From NCBI GenBank assembly GCA_022842595.1, contig JALHPF010000010.1, forward strand, positions 1 through 64,000: a stretch of DNA of 64,000 nucleotides, given 5' to 3'. Position 1 is the first letter of the stretch; each line of letters opens with the position of its first letter. The notes under the pieces are model-generated. The model was not told the origin of the DNA. It saw only the letters and a program-made list of their open reading frames with translations, and ran no database searches. Shown piece after piece: positions 25,094-32,397 of the stretch. The position numbers and the translations under genes are program-made. The DNA is from Rubrivivax sp. GTDB lineage: Bacteria; Pseudomonadota; Gammaproteobacteria; Burkholderiales; Burkholderiaceae_C.

Positions 25094-26020
25094 ATGGCCA
25101 ACGATCCTGCCCGCGTGAGCTTCACCGTCAATGTCTGCAACGCCGACGCGCCGTTCCTCGGCCCGACGCTGCGCCACATGCTGCCGGCGCTGAACTACCC
25201 GTTCTGCGAGCGGCTGGTGGCCTACGACCCGGGCCGCCAGGAAGGCAAGTACAGCGAACGCATCCAGGGCCACCGCGAGCAGATCGAAGCCATCCTGGCC
25301 GGCCTGCTGGCCGACGGCGTGATCGACCGCGTCGACGTCGTGCCCTGGACGGGCGCCGACCAGCAGCGCGTCCTGGGCAAGTACTTCGGTGGCGCGCAGG
25401 TCGACCTGAAGGACTTCTCGGGCGCGCCCATCTACCAGTATCTGTACGCATTGGACCAATGCCGCGGCGACTACGTCTTCCACGCCGACTCGGACATGCT
25501 GTTCCATCGCAAGGGCAGCGGCTCGTGGATCGCCGAGGGCACGGCCCTGATGGCGCAGGAGCCGAAGGTCATCGTCACCTGCCCGCGCGCCGGGCCGCCC
25601 CAGGCCAGCAACTGGCGCGAGAAGCTCTTCGGGCGTTCCTTCGAGGCCCCGCCCACGACGAAGTGGCGTCGTGTCGACTTCACGTCCACCCGCTACTTCC
25701 TGATGCACCGCGCCAGGCTCGAAGCCTGCCTGCCGCTGGTTCAGCGCAAGCCCGGTGAACCGCTGGAAAACAGCCTGACGCACACCTTCGCGCTGCGCGG
25801 CTACGAGCAGTGGAACCTGACCACGCTGGACCACTGGACGATCCACCCCTGGCGCCACGACGAGAACTACATCCGCCACCTGCCGGACCTAATCTGGGCC
25901 ATCGAACAGGGCATCTACCCCTTCCGCCGCACCGGCTTCCGCTGGGACATGCGGACCGAGGGCCGGTACATCGAGGAATGGCTGAAGCCGTTGCGCAAGC
26001 ACGGGCGGGGCCGCGGATGA
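25094..26020 (+). CDS. GT-A-like glycosyltransferase, unassigned family
   Basis: The product has 308 residues. The N-terminal VSFTVNVCNADAPFLGPTLR and a DxD-type VFHADSDMLFHRKG (about residues 127-140) indicate a GT-A nucleotide-sugar transferase. The rest (EAPPTTKWRRVDFTSTRYFL, THTFALRGYEQWNLTTLDHW) does not match the classical GT2 pattern, so the family is uncertain. ATG 25094 is used. The stop overlaps a 17-codon mini-frame that leads into the next gene. Confidence 0.65.
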   Translation: MANDPARVSFTVNVCNADAPFLGPTLRHMLPALNYPFCERLVAYDPGRQEGKYSERIQGHREQIEAILAGLLADGVIDRVDVVPWTGADQQRVLGKYFGGAQVDLKDFSGAPIYQYLYALDQCRGDYVFHADSDMLFHRKGSGSWIAEGTALMAQEPKVIVTCPRAGPPQASNWREKLFGRSFEAPPTTKWRRVDFTSTRYFLMHRARLEACLPLVQRKPGEPLENSLTHTFALRGYEQWNLTTLDHWTIHPWRHDENYIRHLPDLIWAIEQGIYPFRRTGFRWDMRTEGRYIEEWLKPLRKHGRGRG

Positions 26021-26070
26021 ACCGACGGTGTTCCCGCCCACGCTGCGCCGGGCACGGAGCAGGACCGTGA
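26017..26070 (+). other. 17-codon coupling mini-ORF between two genes
   Basis: ATG 26017 overlaps the stop of the upstream glycosyltransferase (ATGA), and the mini-frame's TGA (26068-26070) overlaps the GTG start of the FkbM gene (GTGA). It contains the GGAG that serves as ribosome site for that GTG. A peptide function is unlikely; coupling of translation is plausible. Confidence 0.4.
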
Positions 26071-26951
26071 CCCTGGCGCGCCTGCGTTACCTCACCGAGC
26101 ATCCGCTCAATCGGCGCAGCCGGCTGCGTGGCGTTCCCCGGCTGCTGGCCTGGGCCGCCGCCACGCGGCTGCTGCCGCGCTGCGAGGTCGTCATACCGCT
26201 GGTCAACCAGGCCCGCCTGGTCGTCACGCCTGGGCGATGGGGCAGCGAGGCGAATGCGCTTTGCGGCCTGCACGAGTTCGCCGACATGGGCTTCCTGCTG
26301 CACCTGCTGCGGCCTGCCGATCTGTTCTGCGATGTCGGCGCCAACGTCGGCACCTACACGGTGCTGGCCGCCGGCGGCATCGGCGCCCGCTGCCTGGCCT
26401 TCGAGCCAGTGGCCTCGTCGTTTGCAGACCTGCAGCGCAATCTGGCGGTGAACCACGCGCAGGCTCGGGTCGACGCACGCCAGGCGGGCGTGGGCCGTCG
26501 CAGCGGGACGCTGCGGCTGACGACCGGGCAGGACACGATGAACCATGTCGTGCCAGACCAAGAAACCGGGGGGCAGACCGTGCCCATCCAGACGCTCGAC
26601 GAGAGCCTGGGGGCCGAGGTTCCAGTGCTCATCAAGATCGATGTCGAAGGCTGGGAGCAGGAAGTCCTGGCAGGCGCCTCGCGAACGCTGGCCTGCCCTG
26701 GCCTGCTGGCGGTGATCCTCGAGCTGAACGGCAGCGGCCAGCGCTATGGCTTCAGCGATGAACAGGCGCACAGCGTGATGACCAACGCCGGATTCACGCC
26801 ACATCGCTACCGGCCATTCCAGCGCGAACTGGTCAGCCTGGGTGGCGCCTTCAACCGTGAAGGCAACACGCTTTACGTGCGCAGCCTGGCGCAGGTGCGC
26901 GAACGCGTCGCTTCGGCGGCGCCGTTTGCGGTGCGAGACTTCGTGATCTGA
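26067..26951 (+). CDS. FkbM-family SAM-dependent methyltransferase (2)
   Basis: The product has 294 residues. It shows the full FkbM pattern: DLFCDVGANVGTYTVLAAGG (motif I, about residues 85-104), CLAFEPVASSF for the ribose-binding Glu, IKIDVEGWEQEVLAGA (about 188) and FTPHRYRPFQREL near the end. It is more canonical than the copy at 8411-9214. GTG 26067 was chosen for GGAG eight bases upstream; GTG 26028 in the same frame would add 13 residues. It probably methylates a hydroxyl on a sugar of the glycan. Confidence 0.85.
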   Translation: MTLARLRYLTEHPLNRRSRLRGVPRLLAWAAATRLLPRCEVVIPLVNQARLVVTPGRWGSEANALCGLHEFADMGFLLHLLRPADLFCDVGANVGTYTVLAAGGIGARCLAFEPVASSFADLQRNLAVNHAQARVDARQAGVGRRSGTLRLTTGQDTMNHVVPDQETGGQTVPIQTLDESLGAEVPVLIKIDVEGWEQEVLAGASRTLACPGLLAVILELNGSGQRYGFSDEQAHSVMTNAGFTPHRYRPFQRELVSLGGAFNREGNTLYVRSLAQVRERVASAAPFAVRDFVI

Positions 26952-26959
26952 ACCGCACC

Positions 26960-27877
26960 ATGCACGCCAGCATCATCGTCTGCACCTACAACCGCGCCGC
27001 GTCGCTGCGCGACACGCTGGGCGCACTGCGCGCGCTGCAGGCGCCGCCGGGCTGCGACTGGGAAGTGATCGTCGTCGACAACAACTCGAAAGACGACACG
27101 CGTGCCGTGGTCGAGCAGGTGCAGGCCGGCTGGCCGCGCCTGCGCTACGAGTTCGAGCCCGAGCAGGGACTGTCCGCCGCGCGCAACCACGGCATCGCCT
27201 GCGCACGCGGCGCCACTCTGCTCTTCACCGACGACGACGTGCTGCCCGAGCCCGACTGGCTGGCCGTCACGCTGGCCGGCCTGGACCGCCACCGGGCCGA
27301 TGCCTGCGGCGGCTACATCGCGCCGATCTGGGAATCCCCGCCGCCAGCCTGGCTGACCGAGCGCTTCCATGGCTTCCTGGCCGTGCGCACCGACTGCAAC
27401 GACGACTACGTGATGACGCCGGCCAGCACCCTGCCCTTCGGCGCCAACATCGCCTTCCGCCGCGCGGTGTTCGACCGCGTCGGCCCCTTCGACACCCGGC
27501 GCGGCCGCAAGGGCCAGGTGCTGGCTGGCGGCGAGGACGGCGAGATGTTCGAACGCGTCCTGGCCGCAGGGCTGAAGGTGGTGTTCCTGGGCGGCTCGCG
27601 CGTGCACCACAAGGTCGAGGCCTTCCGGCTGAACAAGCGCTACTTCCGCCGCTGGCGCTTCCAGGCCAGCCGCAACATCGCGCAGAGCCAGGGCGTGGCC
27701 GGCGGGCGGCGGCTGTTCAACGTGCCGCTCTATGTCTACCCGCAGCTGCTGCGGGCCTGCGGCCGGATGCTGTGGGGCCACCTGACGCAGCCGCGCGACG
27801 AGGCCTTCAACCGCGAGATCGTCGTCTTCCATTTCCTGGGCCTGATGCGGGGCCTGGCGGAGGGCAAGCGGGCATGA
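26960..27877 (+). CDS. GT2 glycosyltransferase
   Basis: The product has 305 residues. It contains IIVCTYNRAASLRDTLGALR, VIVVDNNSKDDT, EQGLSAARNHGIACARG and LLFTDDDVLPEPDWL (DDD metal site, about residues 88-90), then PFGANIAFRRAVFDRVGPFD and GGEDGEMFERVL for the acceptor side. The start lies 8 bases after the FkbM stop. It is the first of a chain of genes joined by 4-base overlaps up to 34775. Confidence 0.9.
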   Translation: MHASIIVCTYNRAASLRDTLGALRALQAPPGCDWEVIVVDNNSKDDTRAVVEQVQAGWPRLRYEFEPEQGLSAARNHGIACARGATLLFTDDDVLPEPDWLAVTLAGLDRHRADACGGYIAPIWESPPPAWLTERFHGFLAVRTDCNDDYVMTPASTLPFGANIAFRRAVFDRVGPFDTRRGRKGQVLAGGEDGEMFERVLAAGLKVVFLGGSRVHHKVEAFRLNKRYFRRWRFQASRNIAQSQGVAGGRRLFNVPLYVYPQLLRACGRMLWGHLTQPRDEAFNREIVVFHFLGLMRGLAEGKRA

Positions 27878-28839
27878 CGAAGCCGCTGATCACGGTGCTG
27901 ATCTGCACGCACGACCGCGCCGACCTGCTCGAGCAGCTGCTGGCCTCGCTGGACGGCGCGCGGCGCCCGGCCGAGGGCGTGCAGCTGCTGGTGGTGGCCA
28001 ACGCCTGCCGGGACCGCACCCACGCGCTGCTGCAGGCCCGCGCGGCCAGCGCTGGTGGCGGCCACCTGCCGCTGCGCTGGGTGGCCGAGCCCGCGCCCGG
28101 CAAGTCGCACGCGCTGAACCGCGGGATGCAGGATTGCGACACGGCGCTGGTGGCCTTCATCGACGACGACCAGCGCGTCGACCCGGGCTTCCTGGAAGGC
28201 CTGCGCGACGCGGCGCGCTACCACCCCGAGGCCGACCTGTTCTGCGGCCGCCTCGTCCCCGACTACGACGGCAGCGAGCCGCCCTGGGTTCACGACCAGG
28301 GGCGCTACCGCATCTACCCGCTGCCGACGCCGAATTTCGACCCGGGGCCACAGGCCAAGATGCTGGTCGAGGGCATGGCCATGCCTGGCGGCGGCAACAT
28401 CGTCGCCCGGCTGCCCTGGCTGGCCCGGGTGGGGCCCTTCGCCGTCGACCTGGGCCCGGTCGGCCACGACCTGGGCGGGGCCGAAGACGCCGACTGGCTG
28501 CGCCGCGCGCTGCGCGCCGGTGCGCGGCTGATGTACGTGCCCGAGATGCTGCAGTACCACTACGTCGACCCCGAACGCCTGAAGGTGCGCTACCTGATGC
28601 ACAAGGCCTACAAGCGCTCGGCCGCCTCGATCGGGCTGCAGGCCCGGCCGGGCACGCCGCGCGGCGTGCCGGCCTACGCCTGGCGCAAGCTGGCCGGCTA
28701 TGCGGTGGCCGCGGCCACCGCGCTGGGCACGGAACGGCGCCGCTTCTACCTGATCCGCAGCGCGGCGGCACTCGGCGAGATCGCCGGCCACCGCGAACTG
28801 GCACGCCATGCGGACACCGCAGCAAGGACTTCCCCGTGA
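27874..28839 (+). CDS. GT2 glycosyltransferase
   Basis: The product has 321 residues. Motifs are ITVLICTHDRADLLEQLLAS, GKSHALNRGMQDCDTALVAF and FIDDDQRVDPGFLEGLRDAA (DDD about residues 96-98), then MPGGGNIVARLPWLARVGPF and GGAEDADWLRRALRAGARL. It is similar in layout to the preceding gene and probably arose by an old duplication. The start overlaps the previous stop (ATGA) and the stop overlaps the sulfotransferase start (GTGA). Confidence 0.9.
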   Translation: MTKPLITVLICTHDRADLLEQLLASLDGARRPAEGVQLLVVANACRDRTHALLQARAASAGGGHLPLRWVAEPAPGKSHALNRGMQDCDTALVAFIDDDQRVDPGFLEGLRDAARYHPEADLFCGRLVPDYDGSEPPWVHDQGRYRIYPLPTPNFDPGPQAKMLVEGMAMPGGGNIVARLPWLARVGPFAVDLGPVGHDLGGAEDADWLRRALRAGARLMYVPEMLQYHYVDPERLKVRYLMHKAYKRSAASIGLQARPGTPRGVPAYAWRKLAGYAVAAATALGTERRRFYLIRSAAALGEIAGHRELARHADTAARTSP

Positions 28840-29732
28840 GCCGACCGAACCTGTTCCTGATTGGCGCGATGAAGTCGGGCACCACCACGCTGCACGAACT
28901 GATGGCGCGGCACCCGCAGCTGGCGATGAGCGAGCCCAAGGAACCCTGCTGGTTCGTCGACCCGGCCGACCTGCAGACCTGGTGGCCGGAGATGTGGAAG
29001 AAGGGCTTCTGGAAGAGCGAGGCGGCCTACCTGGCGATCTTCCCCAGCAAGCCCGGCGCGCGCTACCTGGGCGAGTCGAGCACCGACTACAGCAAACGCC
29101 CCCGGCTCGACGGCGTGGTCGAGCGCATCGCGGCCTATGCGCCCGACGCACGCTTCGTCTACATCATGCGCGACCCGGTCGAACGCACCATCAGCCACTA
29201 CTGGCACATGGTGGAACTGCGTGGCGAGGCGCGGCCGCCGCTGCAGGCCATCGTCGAGGAACCGCACTACACCGAGGTCAGCCACTACGCCGACCAGCTG
29301 GCGCCCTACCTGCAGCAATTCGGCCGCAAGAGCCTGCACGTCCTGACCTTCGAGGAACTCAAGCGCGACCCGGTGGCGGCCGTGCGCGGGGTCTTCGAAT
29401 GGCTGGGCGTGGACACCGACTTCGTTCCCGACGCCGTGGGCTCGGCGCACAACGTCACCCCCGACGAGGTGAAGCAGAAGCGCGCCGGCATGGGGCTGCT
29501 CGACCGGCTGCGGTACTCCGGGGCCTGGTCTGCCGTCGGGCCCCTGGTACCACCGGCCGTGCGCAAGCTGGGCGTGGCCCTGGTCGAAAAGCCCGTGCTG
29601 CGCCGCGAGGTCGACCTGGCCCCGGTCATCGCCCACCTGCGCCCGCTGCAGCAGGCCCAGACACGCACGCTCGAAGCGCAACTGGGGCGCAGCTTCCCGG
29701 AATGGAAGACGCTGTGGGGCGGGGCCGCGTGA
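28836..29732 (+). CDS. Sulfotransferase family protein (2)
   Basis: The product has 298 residues. The PAPS-binding 5' loop is FLIGAMKSGTTTLHELMARH (residues 7-26), with PKEPCWF typical of the heparan-type bacterial sulfotransferases, and the 3'-phosphate region is FVYIMRDPVERTISHYWHMV (about 107-126). LGESSTDYSKRP lies between them. This form is closer to the NDST/heparan sulfotransferase group than copy 1. The GTG start overlaps the previous stop. The sugar accepting the sulfate is unknown. Confidence 0.9.
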   Translation: MSRPNLFLIGAMKSGTTTLHELMARHPQLAMSEPKEPCWFVDPADLQTWWPEMWKKGFWKSEAAYLAIFPSKPGARYLGESSTDYSKRPRLDGVVERIAAYAPDARFVYIMRDPVERTISHYWHMVELRGEARPPLQAIVEEPHYTEVSHYADQLAPYLQQFGRKSLHVLTFEELKRDPVAAVRGVFEWLGVDTDFVPDAVGSAHNVTPDEVKQKRAGMGLLDRLRYSGAWSAVGPLVPPAVRKLGVALVEKPVLRREVDLAPVIAHLRPLQQAQTRTLEAQLGRSFPEWKTLWGGAA

Positions 29733-30670
29733 AGCCTGCGATCTCGGTCGTCATCCCGGCCTACAACGCCGCCGCCACGCTGGCGCGGGCGCTGGACTCG
29801 GTGCTGGCCCAGACCCATCCGGCGCACGAGGTCCTGATCGTCGACGACGGCTCAGCCGACGCCACCGGGGACCTCGTGGCGGGCTACGCCAGCCGCGGCG
29901 GCGCAGTCCCGGTACGCTACCTGCGGCAGGCCAACGCCGGCCCGTCGGCGGCACGCAACCGGGGTGTCGAAGCCGCCACGGGCGACTGGATCGCCTTCCT
30001 CGACGCCGACGACTGGTACTACCCAGAACGGCTGGCGCGGCACGCCCGGATGATCGAGGCCGACCCGACGCTCGACTTCCTGGTCGGCAGCTTCGACTAC
30101 CGCGGCAGCGACGGCAGCTTGATGCACGCCTCGATGACCGACAGCGCGCTGGGCCGCGAGCTGCTGGCGGCACACGGTGCGCACGGCCAGGCCACCCTGG
30201 CCGCCGAGGCCCTGGGCCGCTACATCGTCGAGCAGTTCAGCGACACGCGCATGCTGACCCTGCCGCGAGCCACCTTCCTGGCACTGGGCGGTTTCCCGCT
30301 CGACCTGCGCATCTGCGAGGACGTGGTCTTCCTGCTGCGCCTGTGTGCCCGCAGCCAGCGTGCCGGCGTGAGCTGCGAGCCCGGGGCCGTGTACCTGGTG
30401 CACGACGCCGGGCTGATCCGCAGTGACAGGCTGCGCGCGCAGACGGAGAGCGTGCGCGCGCTGCGCGGCGAGGCAGCGCGGATGAAGAGCGCGCCACCGG
30501 CCATTCGCGCGGCCTGGCAGCGCATGGTCAAGGACGCCTACCTCGACCTGGCCTACTACCTGGCGAAACGGGGCCGGCGCGGCCAGGCCGTGCGCAGCCT
30601 GGCGCAGTCCTTCGCCTTCCACCCGGCCGCCACCGACCTGCGGCGGCTGCTGTCGATCGTCCGCGGTTGA
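29729..30670 (+). CDS. GT2 glycosyltransferase
   Basis: The product has 313 residues. The GT-A pattern is complete: ISVVIPAYNAAATLARALDS, VLIVDDGSADATGDLV, NAGPSAARNRGVEAATGDWI and FLDADDWYYPERL (DADD about residues 91-94). ICEDVVFLLRLCARS gives the downstream acidic motif. GTG start overlaps the sulfotransferase stop; the stop overlaps the next TTG start. An unknown sugar is added to the glycan. Confidence 0.9.
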   Translation: MKPAISVVIPAYNAAATLARALDSVLAQTHPAHEVLIVDDGSADATGDLVAGYASRGGAVPVRYLRQANAGPSAARNRGVEAATGDWIAFLDADDWYYPERLARHARMIEADPTLDFLVGSFDYRGSDGSLMHASMTDSALGRELLAAHGAHGQATLAAEALGRYIVEQFSDTRMLTLPRATFLALGGFPLDLRICEDVVFLLRLCARSQRAGVSCEPGAVYLVHDAGLIRSDRLRAQTESVRALRGEAARMKSAPPAIRAAWQRMVKDAYLDLAYYLAKRGRRGQAVRSLAQSFAFHPAATDLRRLLSIVRG

Positions 30671-32397
30671 AGGCCACCCCAGGCTTCGACGGGCGCTGGC
30701 TCGGCGCGGCCGGCTGGAGCACGGGGCCGCCTTCGGGCTGGCTGCAGGCAGGCCGGCTCGGCCTGGCCTTCCACGGCGAGCTGTACAACGCCGATGCGCT
30801 CGGCCGCGAACTGGGTCTGCCACCCGGCACCGCGGCGCCGCAGGTCGTGCTGGCAGCCTGGCACAGCGACGCCGACAGCGCCCTGCGACGGCTGGATGGC
30901 GTGTTCGCGTTCGCCCTGTGCGACGGCGAAAGCCTGCAGCTCTACCGCGACCCTTCGGGCCTGTTCAACCTGTACTGCCATGTCCAGGGCACGCAGGTCG
31001 GCTTCGCCACGCACCTGGACAGGCTGCTGCAGCAGCCCGGCACGCCGCGGCGGGTGTCGCGGCGCGCGCTGCACGAGTACCTGCGGTTCCTCGACATCGC
31101 CGCGCCGCAGACCTGGTACGAAGGCGTACGGGCCGTGGAACCCGGGCAGCTGCTGCGCTGGTCGGGCCGCGGCGAAGAGACCCGTTCGCGCCCCGATAAC
31201 GCCCCCCCAGGCATCGCCGCTCCGGCCACGTTCGAGCAGGCTGCTGATGCCGTCGACGCGCTGCTGCAGCACGGCGTGCAGATGCGGCTGGCCGGCGCCA
31301 CCGGGCCGGCGGCCTTCCTCAGCGGCGGCATCGACTCGGCGTTGTTGTGCGCCATCGCCGCACGACAGCGAAGTGACCTCACGGCGGTGACGGTGGGCTT
31401 CGACGGTGCGGCCTTCGACGAGACACCGGTCGCCGGGCGCATCGCCGCCGACCTGGGCTTGCGCCACGAGGTGCTGCGTTTCGACCGGGGCCAGTACCTG
31501 CAGGCCTTCGCCACGCTGGCGCGCCGGCTGGAACAGCCGATGGCCGACCCGGCGACGCCAGCCACGCTGCTGGCCTATGGCCATTGCCGTGAGCGCTACG
31601 ACACGGTGCTCGACGGCATGGGGGCCGACGAGTCGGTGGGCGCCATGCCACCGCGCCATGTGCGGCTGGCGGTGGGCGGGGCCAGCCGCCTGCCGCGCCC
31701 GCTGCGTCATGTGCTGAGGCGCGGGCTGCGCGCGCTGCCGGGCCTGGCCGGCTACGCGCCCATCGTCGACTTCGAGCACCCGGCCGACACGATGATCCGC
31801 TGGAAGGGCTTCACGCGGCCGGAAATCGAGGCACTGTGCGGCGAACCGGTGTCCTTCGCCGACACGCAGTTCTACCGGACCTTCGCGCGCTTCCCGGTGT
31901 CGTTGCGCAAGGGCGCGCACTTCGAGCGCTACAGCGCCCTGCTCGACGCGATGCCCTGCGACCGCCTGAACCAGGCCTTGCAGATGACCGACGCGACGAT
32001 GCGTTTCCCGTTCTGGGACCGCGCGACGGACCGATACATCCGGGAACTTCGCACTGACTTCCGCCATCGGCCGGGCGAACCCAAGCGCATCCTGCGGGCG
32101 GTTCTGGCACGCTACGTGCCTCCGCAGATCTGGGATCTGCCCAAGCACAGCTTCGACTTCCCCTTGCACGACTTCCTGATGGCCGACGACCATGCCGTGC
32201 TGCGCCGCCACCTCGACCCGGACCTCTGGCGCGCCCATGCGTTGATGTCGCCAGCGGGCGTCTGGCGCTGCGCGCAGCGCTACATCGCTGGCGAGCGACA
32301 CCTGGTCTTCCGCGTCTGGGCGCTGGCCGTGCTGGGGGCCTGGCTGGAACAGCGACACCCCTTCGCGGACGGCATCCCCACAAGCCCTGCCCCATGA
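30667..32397 (+). CDS. Asparagine-synthetase-like protein lacking the glutaminase cysteine (2)
   Basis: The product has 576 residues. The N-terminal domain keeps the outline of a class II glutaminase (LGLAFHGELYNADALGRELG, LDGVFAFALCDGESLQLYRD) but begins KATPGFDG, so the N-terminal nucleophilic Cys is missing. The C-terminal synthetase domain has LSGGIDSALLCAIAARQ (PP-loop, about residues 218-224) and DGMGADESVG, a divergent form of SGDGGDE. It is a distinct subfamily from the copy at 3395. The start is TTG, overlapping the previous stop (TTGA), a rare choice that suggests reinitiation. It may amidate a uronic acid from ammonia, or condense another amine. Confidence 0.82.
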   Translation: MKATPGFDGRWLGAAGWSTGPPSGWLQAGRLGLAFHGELYNADALGRELGLPPGTAAPQVVLAAWHSDADSALRRLDGVFAFALCDGESLQLYRDPSGLFNLYCHVQGTQVGFATHLDRLLQQPGTPRRVSRRALHEYLRFLDIAAPQTWYEGVRAVEPGQLLRWSGRGEETRSRPDNAPPGIAAPATFEQAADAVDALLQHGVQMRLAGATGPAAFLSGGIDSALLCAIAARQRSDLTAVTVGFDGAAFDETPVAGRIAADLGLRHEVLRFDRGQYLQAFATLARRLEQPMADPATPATLLAYGHCRERYDTVLDGMGADESVGAMPPRHVRLAVGGASRLPRPLRHVLRRGLRALPGLAGYAPIVDFEHPADTMIRWKGFTRPEIEALCGEPVSFADTQFYRTFARFPVSLRKGAHFERYSALLDAMPCDRLNQALQMTDATMRFPFWDRATDRYIRELRTDFRHRPGEPKRILRAVLARYVPPQIWDLPKHSFDFPLHDFLMADDHAVLRRHLDPDLWRAHALMSPAGVWRCAQRYIAGERHLVFRVWALAVLGAWLEQRHPFADGIPTSPAP

